Of a stretch of DNA of 64,000 bases, positions 35,705 to 43,798 are shown in pieces; position 1 is the first letter of the stretch, and every line of letters starts with the position of its first letter. A program made the translations under genes and the position numbers. The notes below the pieces were generated by a model. It worked only from the letters and a program-made list of their open reading frames with translations, did not search any database and was not told the origin of the DNA. Source of the DNA: Clostridium paridis. GTDB taxonomy: Bacteria; Bacillota; Clostridia; Clostridiales; Clostridiaceae. Where the stretch lies: positions 273,542 through 337,541 of the forward strand of contig NZ_JAESWA010000022.1 of NCBI RefSeq assembly GCF_016765615.1. The letters run 5' to 3'.

Positions 35705-36529
35705 CTAAGTAAATCTTCCATGCTCTGGCTTTGCTAGCTCTTCAAAGTTATCCTTAAGATACTTCAAATGGGATCTTAATTCTTCCCCTTCTAATGGATT
35801 TCCGTGACTAAATACTGCTAGATTAGGTTTTAAATTTGTTATGGTTTCAATAGCATGTTTTGCATCTTCCCAGTTGGTTGTGAGGTATGCTGGTGGCCCA
35901 CTAATTTGTTCTCTTTGAGTTAAAACAGATATAAGTGATTCTTGCTTTGTAGTACATAATGCATCTCCTACAATAATTGTTCCATCACTTTCTCTGTATA
36001 GTGAAATATGTCCTGGAGTATGACCTTTAGTTAAAATCCACTTCCATCCTGGCATATAGGGAATTGTTCCATCCTCAGGAAGCTTATGTATAAACCCGCC
36101 TAAATCTAATGCTTCATTTGGAAAGTATTTAGACATCTTCGCTACCATTCCATCATCAACTGTAGAATCTCCTCTTGGGTAATCCTTTTTACCTGTTAAA
36201 TAAGGTATTTCAAGTGGATGAACGTAAACTGGAATATTATAAGTCTTAATAAGCTGAATAACTGAGCCTACATGATCAAAATGTCCGTGAGTCAATATAA
36301 TTGCTTTAGGATAACTTTTCTCTCCATAAAGCTTTTCTATTGTATCTATTATAAAATCTCCTGAAGTCTTAAGACCTGTATCTACTAATACAAATTCATT
36401 AGGTTTTTCACCTAAATTTGCAACAATACAGGAATTTACTACTGTAAATCTTAAAAGTATAATGTCATCAGTCAATTGCTCATAAGTCTGCATTATTTCC
36501 GATATTTTTTCTAACATTTGCTCAATCAT
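35705..36529 (-). CDS. MBL-fold metallo-hydrolase
   Basis: A 274-residue glyoxalase II/lactonase-type metallo-hydrolase. The metal motif is ILTHGHFDHVGS. Further ligands are His in TKGHTPGHISLY, Asp in IIVGDAL and His in AVFSHGNPLEG. The substrate is unknown; such proteins include quorum-quenching lactonases and general hydrolases. The ATG follows TGGAGG. It is a single gene, divergent from the small protein at 36677. Confidence 0.88.
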   Translation of the reverse strand: MIEQMLEKISEIMQTYEQLTDDIILLRFTVVNSCIVANLGEKPNEFVLVDTGLKTSGDFIIDTIEKLYGEKSYPKAIILTHGHFDHVGSVIQLIKTYNIPVYVHPLEIPYLTGKKDYPRGDSTVDDGMVAKMSKYFPNEALDLGGFIHKLPEDGTIPYMPGWKWILTKGHTPGHISLYRESDGTIIVGDALCTTKQESLISVLTQREQISGPPAYLTTNWEDAKHAIETITNLKPNLAVFSHGNPLEGEELRSHLKYLKDNFEELAKPEHGRFT

Positions 36530-36676
36530 AAAACTTCCTCCAATTCATTTTATCTTATATATATTTTGCATAAATTTTCACTACATTATTCTCTATCAAA
36601 ATAAGGCAAAACCCTGCTAAAATGTGCATTTTATGATATAATAATGCTATAGAAAAAAGATAGGAGATTGAGATAT

Positions 36677-36928
36677 ATGAAGGCAAAATTAGGTGAACAA
36701 ATTAGATTTAATAAACCACATACAATCCCCCTTGCTAAAGGTGGAACTGCAAAAATTGTACCGGGAGATATTGCAAGAGTTATGAAAAAAGTTGACGAAA
36801 ATACTGCTGAAATTATGTATCTAACTGGTGAAGCAAAAGGATTAAGTCAAAAAATTCTCCTTCAGGTAGATACAAATATAGACGCAGATTCTATTGTTAA
36901 GAAAATAATGAGTGATTTAAATAAATAG
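36677..36928 (+). CDS. Unrecognised 83-residue protein
   Basis: A small protein beginning MKAKLGEQIRFNKPHTIPLA. I prefer the ATG over a TTG 9 bases upstream because GGAG lies 10 bases before the ATG. It has a strand-rich first half (KGGTAKIVPGDIARVMKKVD, AEIMYL) suggesting a small SH3-like barrel, then a helical tail. There is no signal peptide. It lies 20 bases before a methyltransferase gene on the same strand and is probably co-transcribed. Confidence 0.7.
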   Translation: MKAKLGEQIRFNKPHTIPLAKGGTAKIVPGDIARVMKKVDENTAEIMYLTGEAKGLSQKILLQVDTNIDADSIVKKIMSDLNK

Positions 36929-36948
36929 AAGTTATCTTGGAGGTTTCA

Positions 36949-37644
36949 ATGAATAATTATGATATTTTTACAGTTGAAGATGTTTTCAATATGTTAGACG
37001 CAAAACTTCAAGACCAAAGAGAAAGATGGGAAAGTTTTTATTCTCAAAGGAATTTTAAAGCTCCATTTATTAATCATCCTGATTTACCAGACGAAAATCT
37101 TAAAGATTTCTTTTCAAAATTTGAAAGGATTCCAAATACAGTTCTTGAACTGGGCTGTGGTGAAGGCAGAAATGCTATATTCATGGCAAAGCAAGGCTCT
37201 AATGTTATTGGTGTTGATTTATCAGAATCTGCTATAAAAAATGCTCAAATGCAAGCAAATAAAAATAATGTTAAGGTTAATTTTCAGTGTAAATCAATCT
37301 TTGAATTTAAAAATATGAATTTTGATTTTATTTATGATAGTGGATGCTTTCACCATCTTCCACCTCATAGAAGAATTACATACTTAGAACTTTTAAGAAG
37401 TTCTCTAAAACCAGGAAGTTATTTTGGATTAGCTTGTTTTTCTACTGAGGTAGACTCTGAAGAATACACTGACTGGGACTATTATGAACGTCATATTACT
37501 GGAACTGGATTTTCAAAAGAAAAGCTAGAAAAAATATTTAGTGATGACTTTGAAATAATTGAGATTAGGAAATATAGAGATGGTGTTCCAGATACCTTAC
37601 AAGGTCTAAGCTTCTTATGGACTGCCTTATTTAAGAGAAAGTAA
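36949..37644 (+). CDS. Class I SAM-dependent methyltransferase
   Basis: A 231-residue methyltransferase started at MNNYDIFTVEDVF, with TTGGAGG 6 bases upstream. Motif I is VLELGCGEGRNAIFMAKQG, then IGVDLSESAI, and FDFIYDSGCFHHLPPHRR is the motif IV region. Its first 60 residues (with ERWESFYSQR) resemble the tellurite-resistance/TehB-like group. The substrate is not known. The 83-residue gene is just upstream. Confidence 0.85.
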   Translation: MNNYDIFTVEDVFNMLDAKLQDQRERWESFYSQRNFKAPFINHPDLPDENLKDFFSKFERIPNTVLELGCGEGRNAIFMAKQGSNVIGVDLSESAIKNAQMQANKNNVKVNFQCKSIFEFKNMNFDFIYDSGCFHHLPPHRRITYLELLRSSLKPGSYFGLACFSTEVDSEEYTDWDYYERHITGTGFSKEKLEKIFSDDFEIIEIRKYRDGVPDTLQGLSFLWTALFKRK

Positions 37645-37687
37645 AAAACGACTTAAAAGCCTTTAAAACGCAGCTTTTAAGTCGTTT
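37643..37687. terminator. Bidirectional terminator between convergent genes
   Basis: AAACGACTTAAAAGC and GCTTTTAAGTCGTTT form a 15-bp stem; A and T runs lie on both sides. Confidence 0.85.
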
Positions 37688-37691
37688 CTAT

Positions 37692-38660
37692 TTATTTTAT
37701 TCCTTTTGCTTTAACTTCATCCATTATTCTCATTATCTCAATTGAATCCTGCCAACTCATTATTTCACTTTGGAGCTTGCCCTTATTTATACAGTCTACA
37801 ACTTCATTTATTTGATATTCAAAGCCATTTATATCAAAAGGCATATATATCTTTTCTTCATTACCATTAACAGTTAGAGTTGCAGTATCTGAACTAGAAA
37901 ATCTCTCAACACATATTCTTCCCTCTGCCCCTATAATATTAGCTTCTCTTTTTGAGTTAACATTTATTGCACCATAAAGTTGTGCTTGCTTTCCTTCTTC
38001 ATATGTTAAATTAATTGAGACACATTCATCTACTCCTGTAGACCCAATATAAAGATTACTTCCTATACATATTGGTTTGTTTCCGAAAATAAAGGAACTA
38101 TAGGATATAGTATAAATTCCTACATCGAGAAGTGCTCCTCCGCCAAGTTCCTTATTATATAATCTTCCTAATGGGTCAAAGTCAGCTTTAAACCCAAAAT
38201 CAGCTTGAAGCAAACGAACCTCTCCTATTCTGCCTTCATCAATCCATTCTTTTACTTTTTTATTTATAGGTAAAAACCTTGTTTTCATGGCTTCCATAAA
38301 GAATACTTTATTTTCTTCTGCTGCTTTTATTACTTCCCTTACCTCATCTTCATTAATAGTAACAGGTTTTTCACAAAGTACAGCTTTTTTATTTTTTAAA
38401 CACATTATTGATATGTCTTTATGAAATGGATGTGGAACTGCCACATATATTACATCTACATCATCATCCTTAACTATATCCTCGTAACTTCCATAGCATC
38501 TATCTATAGCCACATTATATTTGTCACCAAAAGCAATAGATTTTTCCTTTGATCTTGAAGCAACAGAAACAAGTTCAACATTATCCATCTTAGTTACAGC
38601 TTGTGCAAATTTATTTGCGATTTCACCAAGTCCTATTATTCCCCATCTTATTTTCTTCAT
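37692..38660 (-). CDS. Gfo/Idh/MocA-family oxidoreductase
   Basis: A 322-residue NAD(P)-dependent sugar-type dehydrogenase. The Rossmann start is RWGIIGLGEIANKFAQ. The family motif is ALCEKPVTIN, and GGALLDVGIYTISYSSF is the substrate-site region with the catalytic-like His/Tyr environment. Members oxidise or reduce inositol, sugars or biliverdin-like substrates; the substrate here is unknown. The ATG follows AGGAGG. It is a single gene. Confidence 0.9.
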   Translation of the reverse strand: MKKIRWGIIGLGEIANKFAQAVTKMDNVELVSVASRSKEKSIAFGDKYNVAIDRCYGSYEDIVKDDDVDVIYVAVPHPFHKDISIMCLKNKKAVLCEKPVTINEDEVREVIKAAEENKVFFMEAMKTRFLPINKKVKEWIDEGRIGEVRLLQADFGFKADFDPLGRLYNKELGGGALLDVGIYTISYSSFIFGNKPICIGSNLYIGSTGVDECVSINLTYEEGKQAQLYGAINVNSKREANIIGAEGRICVERFSSSDTATLTVNGNEEKIYMPFDINGFEYQINEVVDCINKGKLQSEIMSWQDSIEIMRIMDEVKAKGIK

Positions 38661-38713
38661 TGAGTTTCCTCCTAATTAAAAGGTTTACGAATTTACACTA
38701 ATTATATCACAGC

Positions 38714-39109
38714 TTATAAGAAATACATTACCACAATAAGTAAAATTATAATTGTTCCATAGAATATCCCTATTGTTAATGATACACAGGCCTTAGCCCA
38801 TTCTATGATATTCCACTTTATTTTTTCAGATTTCATAGAAAAATCTATATTATCTTCGTTTTTATTTCGTACCTCTTCATAATATTTTCTAAAATAAGTT
38901 TCTTGACTTAAAAAATATGAATCTAATATCCAAAACATCAATACTGGGAAATAAGTTAAAATAATGTATTTATTATTTGAATCCTTTGCAGCTAGAGCAA
39001 ACATTGCAGCAACCAAAGTAATAGCCCACCCCTTTAAAAGGAATGAGTTATTTGCCATTCTTGATATTATCCCTTGAATTAACTCTAAATGTTTTATTTT
39101 ATTCTCCAT
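38714..39109 (-). CDS. Small membrane protein paired with a TIR-like protein
   Basis: A 131-residue protein. The cytosolic N-terminus (HLELIQGIISRMANNSFLLK) is followed by membrane segments at about 27-43 and 48-68. A charged loop of about 30 residues and a long C-terminal hydrophobic segment (about 105-131) follow. I recall the HLExIQGIIxRMANNSFLLKGW phrase from other bacterial proteins of unknown function. It starts 16 bases after the TIR-like gene stops, in the same operon. A membrane effector of an abortive-infection pair is a reasonable hypothesis, not shown. Confidence 0.75.
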   Translation of the reverse strand: MENKIKHLELIQGIISRMANNSFLLKGWAITLVAAMFALAAKDSNNKYIILTYFPVLMFWILDSYFLSQETYFRKYYEEVRNKNEDNIDFSMKSEKIKWNIIEWAKACVSLTIGIFYGTIIILLIVVMYFL

Positions 39110-39124
39110 AAACCCACCTATAAA

Positions 39125-39874
39125 TTAATCCTTTTTAAGTAATGATTTCATTTCATATAGTGTATCTAATGAGTTACCACTAGTATATTTTTCCTTCCAA
39201 ATATATAAATCATCTTCACTTAGTTCAATTAATTCATCCATTTCTAAATAATATTTAATGGGCAAATTAGAATTAAATACATATATATCAGGAGATTTAA
39301 TTCGATGAAAATTAGGATTTCTTTTTCTTATTAATTTAGTCATTGCTATTTCATAATATATCCAAGGTGACCCAGTACTACCGATTACTTCAGAAACATT
39401 TAATGAATTAGGAGTATTAAGAAAAATTAAGCATTCAGTATTATCTATCATCTTTGACAAAGCAATTGAAAGCATCATGTGAACATGACTTGTAGATTTA
39501 TTTCTTTTAAAATAGTTATAATATTCTTTATCTTCCTCCAAACAGAAACCATCATCAATTATTTTCAAAAGTTCTTCTGAATATCCCCATACACAGGAAT
39601 CAACAAAAACCTTTAATTTAAAATTTTCATTAAGCCACCCTGCTAGTGCTACAGCTATTTTTTCGTCTTTATAAGCATAAGAAATAAACACATCAGCTTC
39701 AATTAAAGGGAACCAATTAGATTGAATTTTTGTGCCATTTATAAATCCATCCTTTATTATAAAACTTTCTAAGCCTTTTCTAATTAAAGCTTTATTTTTA
39801 TCTAACAATTTTGTACCTAAATCATAATAATAATCAAGTTTATTACTTAGTATCAAATTAAATGCAGCATACAT
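39125..39874 (-). CDS. TIR-like domain protein (candidate defence sensor/enzyme)
   Basis: A 249-residue protein started at MYAAFNLILS, with GGGTGAT upstream of the ATG. Residues 58-195 look like a TIR or TIR-like domain. Strand A and box 1 are ADVFISYAYKDEKIAVALAG, box 2 includes KVFVDSCVWGYSEELLK, and the segment TECLIFLNTPN leads to SPWIYYEIAM. That Glu sits where NAD-cleaving TIR domains have their catalytic Glu. The N-terminal 55 residues are helical and unassigned. It is the first gene of a two-gene unit with a small membrane protein. Confidence 0.72.
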   Translation of the reverse strand: MYAAFNLILSNKLDYYYDLGTKLLDKNKALIRKGLESFIIKDGFINGTKIQSNWFPLIEADVFISYAYKDEKIAVALAGWLNENFKLKVFVDSCVWGYSEELLKIIDDGFCLEEDKEYYNYFKRNKSTSHVHMMLSIALSKMIDNTECLIFLNTPNSLNVSEVIGSTGSPWIYYEIAMTKLIRKRNPNFHRIKSPDIYVFNSNLPIKYYLEMDELIELSEDDLYIWKEKYTSGNSLDTLYEMKSLLKKD

Positions 39875-39971
39875 ATTTATCACCCATTAATTTGTTATAT
39901 AACTTAAATATATTATGATTTTACAGATAAATTACCTTTTAATATTTATAGACTTTAGATAAAAACATAGC

Positions 39972-40008
39972 AAAAAACCCCTTTAAATAGTTTCCTATTT
40001 AAAGGGGT
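39972..40008 (-). terminator. Terminator of the cold-shock gene
   Basis: ACCCCTTTAAATAG and CTATTTAAAGGGGT form a perfect stem followed on the minus strand by TTTTTT. It isolates csp from the TIR-like gene downstream. Confidence 0.9.
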
Positions 40009-40022
40009 AAAATTTACATCAA

Positions 40023-40220
40023 TTAGATAGCTGTAATATTTTCTGCTTGAGGACCTTTTTGTCCTTCTACTACGTCATAAGAAACTTTTTGTCCTTCTTG
40101 AAGTGACTTATAACCTTCTGCAACTATTTGAGAAAAATGAGCAAATACATCTTTACCATCTTCTCCAGTAATAAAACCAAATCCTTTTTCTCCGTTAAAC
40201 CATTTAACTGTTCCTGTCAT
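40023..40220 (-). CDS. Cold-shock protein (CspA family)
   Basis: A 65-residue single cold-shock domain. The RNA-binding motifs KGFGFIT (RNP1) and DVFAHFSQI (RNP2) are present, and the N-terminus [13 protein letters not shown] is typical. It acts as a nucleic-acid chaperone. It is transcribed alone between its terminator and a promoter about 140 bases upstream of the start, giving a long leader as in other cold-shock mRNAs. The ribosome binding site is GGAGGG. Confidence 0.95.
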   Translation of the reverse strand: MTGTVKWFNGEKGFGFITGEDGKDVFAHFSQIVAEGYKSLQEGQKVSYDVVEGQKGPQAENITAI

Positions 40221-40364
40221 TTTTGTTCCCTCCGAAATTTTATTATTTCTTAAATTCTTTGTAATAACTCACCAACAAAATTTCGATATTATCATACCCA
40301 TTTGAAGTACTAATTGAAATATATCTGTGTTACATTATTTACTATTAATTTAAGCTTCTATATT

Positions 40365-40393
40365 ATAATATAACAGTTTGTTTTATAAAGCAA
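40365..40393 (-). promoter_or_regulatory. Candidate csp promoter with long leader
   Basis: On the minus strand TTGCTT (40393-40388) and TATTAT (40370-40365) are 17 bases apart. Transcription from here would give a leader of about 140 bases before the csp ATG. Confidence 0.5.
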
Positions 40394-40459
40394 GTTATTT
40401 CACTTTTCAAATATATCTTTTCCAATGTACTAGTAATTATACATAGATTTATTGATTAA

Positions 40460-41170
40460 TTAATTTTTAAAGATTTTAACTACATTAAATCCGCTATTTT
40501 TAATTTCTTCTTCCGAAACATGACCATCAAGATGCATACAATATACTTTATTTCTAAATTCCTTAGGTATTATTTCAATTAATTTATTAATATATAAATG
40601 TCCATTACCTTCATAGTTAAGTCCACTAGTATCTTGATATACTTTTTGAATTTCTCCTCTCTTGAGTTTATCAATAATTTTATTTTCGATATCATTTGAA
40701 TCACCACTGTAATAAAATGTTTCTCCATTTATACTCATAATAAATCCAAAAGAAGGAAGTTTGTTAGAATGTGTTGTTTTTATAAATTCAATTTCTACCT
40801 TACCAAACTCCCTAACATCTATTATGATTTTCTTAGAGTCGTTTATATAATACATCTTTTCTTCAACACCTAAACCATCTAGAATTCCACCAAGAAAATC
40901 TTTATCTGGGAAATAAACTATTGGCTTATGTTTCAAAATGTAGTTTGAATAAAATATTGTATCCCCTAAGCTTCCAATATGATCTGGATGAGTATGAGTA
41001 ATAATAAAATACAAGTTTTTAATTCCTTGAAGCAGGTTTAATTCTTGTAATCTATGAAATACTGTTCCTCCGCAATCTATAAGAATTAGGCTACTATCTT
41101 TTTTTATAAAAGCGCTATTATTACCTAACCTAGTATTAAAAGTACTTCCTACTCCTATAAAATTAAGCAT
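40460..41170 (-). CDS. RNase Z-like MBL-fold hydrolase
   Basis: A 236-residue MBL-fold protein resembling RNase Z. Blocks are FIGVGSTFNTRLGNNS (RNase Z-like GxxxxxPT region), IITHTHPDHIGSLGD (metal motif), ETFYYSGDSND and later YQDTSG and MHLDGH. It lacks an obvious exosite arm. Its start overlaps the DUF434 gene by 8 bases, so the two are translated together. The substrate may be RNA or a cyclic nucleotide; neither is shown. Confidence 0.82.
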   Translation of the reverse strand: MLNFIGVGSTFNTRLGNNSAFIKKDSSLILIDCGGTVFHRLQELNLLQGIKNLYFIITHTHPDHIGSLGDTIFYSNYILKHKPIVYFPDKDFLGGILDGLGVEEKMYYINDSKKIIIDVREFGKVEIEFIKTTHSNKLPSFGFIMSINGETFYYSGDSNDIENKIIDKLKRGEIQKVYQDTSGLNYEGNGHLYINKLIEIIPKEFRNKVYCMHLDGHVSEEEIKNSGFNVVKIFKN

Positions 41171-41906
41171 TTTTCCCTCCTTTATCCATACATTCTATAA
41201 TTTTAAAATCTACAATCCAATTATTTAAATTCTCATTTTCGATAATTTCTCTGTTCAAATTTATCCAACTTTTACATTTATCTAAAATAATTGCATCGCT
41301 AGTTATTACGTTAGGTAAAACTTCTAAGGTTTTATCAACATCATTTATATTTTGAACATTAACTTTAAAATTATAAACTTTTAATAACTCTAGTATTCTT
41401 TCCTTTAACCTACCAGAATTTGATACTGGAGCATCTAAATAAAAATTTGCTTCAGCTATTTTATTCTTACTTATAATATTTCCAACTAGATTAATAGCAA
41501 CATCTGTTTTATCTATTAACCTATACGTTCCCCTAAGTCCAGCTAAATCTCTAATAGTGCCATCTAAACATCTTAGTACTAAAGACTCAGATAATAACAC
41601 TTCCAGAGTAATAATTGTATTAAAACCATCAATATGTACTGTTGAATCTTCTAAGCTTCCTAATACTTCTTTGTCTTTTCTAATCTTAACTGATTTTTCA
41701 GATGATATTGCTCTTACTAAAGCCAATCTCTGTCTTTCAGATAGTAAATAGTGATTACCAATAAATGTAGAGGCTCCCTTAATGTTATAACCATGATTTA
41801 AAAGATAATATAAATCCTTAGCTGCTTTATGTAGTTTTTCTATAGATTCATGTCCAAATTCCTCGTTATCTTTAGGTGAAAAACCCCGTCTAACAATATT
41901 ATTCAT
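41163..41906 (-). CDS. DUF434/DUF5616 protein (PIN-like C-terminal domain)
   Basis: A 247-residue protein I recognise as DUF434. The N-terminal domain (residues 1-60) has DLYYLLNHGYNIKGASTFIG followed by HYLLSERQRLALVRAI. The C-terminal domain (about 90-235) has HIDGFNTIITLEVLL, VLRCLDGTIRDLAGLRGTYR and a late Asp in SDAIILDK. This is the layout of a PIN-like nuclease fold, with conserved Asp residues as metal ligands. It is coupled to the MBL gene (8-base overlap). Function is uncharacterised; RNA processing is an inference. Confidence 0.82.
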   Translation of the reverse strand: MNNIVRRGFSPKDNEEFGHESIEKLHKAAKDLYYLLNHGYNIKGASTFIGNHYLLSERQRLALVRAISSEKSVKIRKDKEVLGSLEDSTVHIDGFNTIITLEVLLSESLVLRCLDGTIRDLAGLRGTYRLIDKTDVAINLVGNIISKNKIAEANFYLDAPVSNSGRLKERILELLKVYNFKVNVQNINDVDKTLEVLPNVITSDAIILDKCKSWINLNREIIENENLNNWIVDFKIIECMDKGGKNA

Positions 41907-42100
41907 ATTATACCTCTTATTAAATACTTCTAGTTATTTTTATCTTTTCTAAGAAATTATATCATTAAATATGTTTTTCCAATTACAATATGAATATTAC
42001 TTCTTATCGAATAAAATATAACAAAAAAGATCCAAACCATTAGGATTAATATATTTTAAAAACTAACTTCCTAACACTTAAGATCTATATAACTACTTTC

Positions 42101-42568
42101 TTAACTATTTATATATTCATCTAATAATTTTTTCCCATATTCATCATCCGGTATTATTTCAAGTTCTTCATATGACCATCTAATTTCACGTTCTAAAAGT
42201 CCAATTTCATTATTTATTTCATAACCAAATTTAACTTTGAATTTACCGTCACTGCTTAAGTTGTAGTTTAATGTACTCCAAGTGGTTTCGCCAGCATTTT
42301 TAAATTCAATCCATAGATTTCTATTAATCTCTCTAAGCTCTCTTAAAAGAAGTTTAAAGGCATCTTTGCTAACACCAAATTTATCAGGTATCGTTCCAGA
42401 ATAATTAATTTTATTACAATCATCTGTATAAAAGTAAAAACTGGCGGAACTAACAGTTTCTAACACTTCAGCATACATAACTACCTTATCCCATTCTACA
42501 GGTATAATTTCACCTAGCTTTTCAGCTATTTCACTGTAATATTTGTTTAAGTTATTTTCGTTAATCAT
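42101..42568 (-). CDS. YezG-family (DUF600) immunity/antitoxin protein
   Basis: A 155-residue protein. The N-terminus YYSEIAEKLGEIIPVEWDKV and the later VSSASFYFYTD and TWSTLNYNLSSDGKFKVKFGY blocks match, from memory, the YezG/DUF600 family. These are antitoxins for LXG polymorphic toxins. No toxin gene is adjacent, so this is an orphan immunity gene, useful against toxins of competitors or left from a lost cassette. The ATG follows AAAGGAG. Confidence 0.75.
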   Translation of the reverse strand: MINENNLNKYYSEIAEKLGEIIPVEWDKVVMYAEVLETVSSASFYFYTDDCNKINYSGTIPDKFGVSKDAFKLLLRELREINRNLWIEFKNAGETTWSTLNYNLSSDGKFKVKFGYEINNEIGLLEREIRWSYEELEIIPDDEYGKKLLDEYINS

Positions 42569-42629
42569 AGTTTCTCCTTTGGAAAATTCAGCAAACTTAT
42601 TATTTAGATTATACCATATTTCTATCTTA

Positions 42630-42932
42630 TTATTTCTTACTTACTATATGATTTATGAATACCTCTGGTAATTCCATATCATATTTTTCTACATAGTAAA
42701 TTACATCTGAACGCCATTCATAGTCACCGTCAGTCATTAAGCTAAGCTCTAGTGTTTTATTGTTAGGATTTATTAAATCCTTGCCTACCGCTGGTGCTTG
42801 TGCTATAACTTTAGATTTTCTCATATATTCTAAAACTTTTTCTTTTTCCTTAATTGGATTATTTATTAACTCTTTTATTGATGGATATTTATCATCCTCA
42901 TAAACTTCCCTTATTTGCCCTATCATTATCAT
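42630..42932 (-). CDS. Putative small immunity-type protein
   Basis: A 100-residue acidic protein beginning MIMIGQIREVYEDDKYPSIK, with GGAGGT 8 bases before the ATG. The C-terminal half (DGDYEWRSDVIYYVEKYDME, then LPEVFINHI) resembles small immunity proteins found with polymorphic toxins, but I cannot name the family. It lies 61 bases upstream of the YezG-like gene on the same strand, so both may be one immunity operon. Confidence 0.6.
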   Translation of the reverse strand: MIMIGQIREVYEDDKYPSIKELINNPIKEKEKVLEYMRKSKVIAQAPAVGKDLINPNNKTLELSLMTDGDYEWRSDVIYYVEKYDMELPEVFINHIVSKK

Positions 42933-43033
42933 ATTTGATTACCTCCAATTCACTTATATAATATATTTTAACTCATTCTTACATACTCTTTTCATATTAA
43001 TTTTAATTCATCAAAAATATTTTTTCAACTCTA

Positions 43034-43080
43034 TTGACCGAATCGGTTTATGGCGTTATAATCAAGTAAACCGATTCGGT
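43034..43080. promoter_or_regulatory. tetR promoter with twin operators
   Basis: On the plus strand TTGACC (43034-43039) and TATAAT (43057-43062) are 17 bases apart. ACCGAATCGGT (43037-43047) overlaps the -35 box. ACCGATTCGGT (43070-43080) covers the expected start site. The two palindromes differ at one base and their centres are 33 bases apart, about three helical turns. This is a clear autoregulated promoter. Confidence 0.8.
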
Positions 43081-43106
43081 TTATAACGATTTGCGAGGTG
43101 GTGTTT

Positions 43107-43721
43107 TTGGAAAAGTTTAAAAACTTATCCCAAGAGAAACAAGACATGATTATAAATGCAGCATTAAAAACTTTTGGAACTAATGGCTATAAAAAAACCT
43201 CTGTTAGTGACATTGCTTATGCTGCTGGAATTTCTAAAGCTATGGTATTTCACTACTTTGGCACAAAAAAAGCATTGTATCTATACTTATTAGAACTTTG
43301 TGGAACAATTGTTACAAACGAAGTTATCAATAGATTTGATAATACAATTACTGATTTTTTCGAGAGAATCAAAATGGCAACTGAAATAGAGCTTTCTGTT
43401 ATGAAACAGTATCCTCCAATTCCTACATTCCTAACAAGTATGTATTTTGAAGAGGATGAGGAAGTAAAAGATGACATTAAAGCAATTCTTGCTCAAGGTG
43501 AAGGCTTTAGAGAAAAAATTGCCTTTGATGGTATGGATGTTTCAAAATTCAAGGATACAATTGATCTTAAAATTGTTATGAAAATGCTCTACTGGATGAC
43601 TGATGGTTTTATGAATCAGTTTTCAGGTAAAACAGATGTAGATTTTGAAGGCATATGTAATGAGTTCTATGATTGTATGGAAATGCTTAAAAAGAACTTT
43701 TATAAAGAGGAATACCTGTAG
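43107..43721 (+). CDS. TetR-family repressor of the adjacent ABC exporter
   Basis: A 204-residue TetR protein. The helix-turn-helix is TSVSDIAYAAGISKAMVFHY, with MIINAALKTFGTNGYKKTSV before it. I choose TTG (MEKFKNLSQEKQDM) because GAGGTG lies 6 bases upstream; the GTG codons before it overlap that site. Its promoter has two near-identical 11-base palindromes. The three ABC-2 exporter genes follow on the same strand, so it likely controls their expression in response to a compound bound in its helical C-terminal domain. Confidence 0.9.
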   Translation: MEKFKNLSQEKQDMIINAALKTFGTNGYKKTSVSDIAYAAGISKAMVFHYFGTKKALYLYLLELCGTIVTNEVINRFDNTITDFFERIKMATEIELSVMKQYPPIPTFLTSMYFEEDEEVKDDIKAILAQGEGFREKIAFDGMDVSKFKDTIDLKIVMKMLYWMTDGFMNQFSGKTDVDFEGICNEFYDCMEMLKKNFYKEEYL

Positions 43722-43798
43722 AAGCTATCTATGAATTACATATTAGAAATTTATATAATAAGAGGATTTATACGATTAAATTTTAGGAGGTTTCAATT

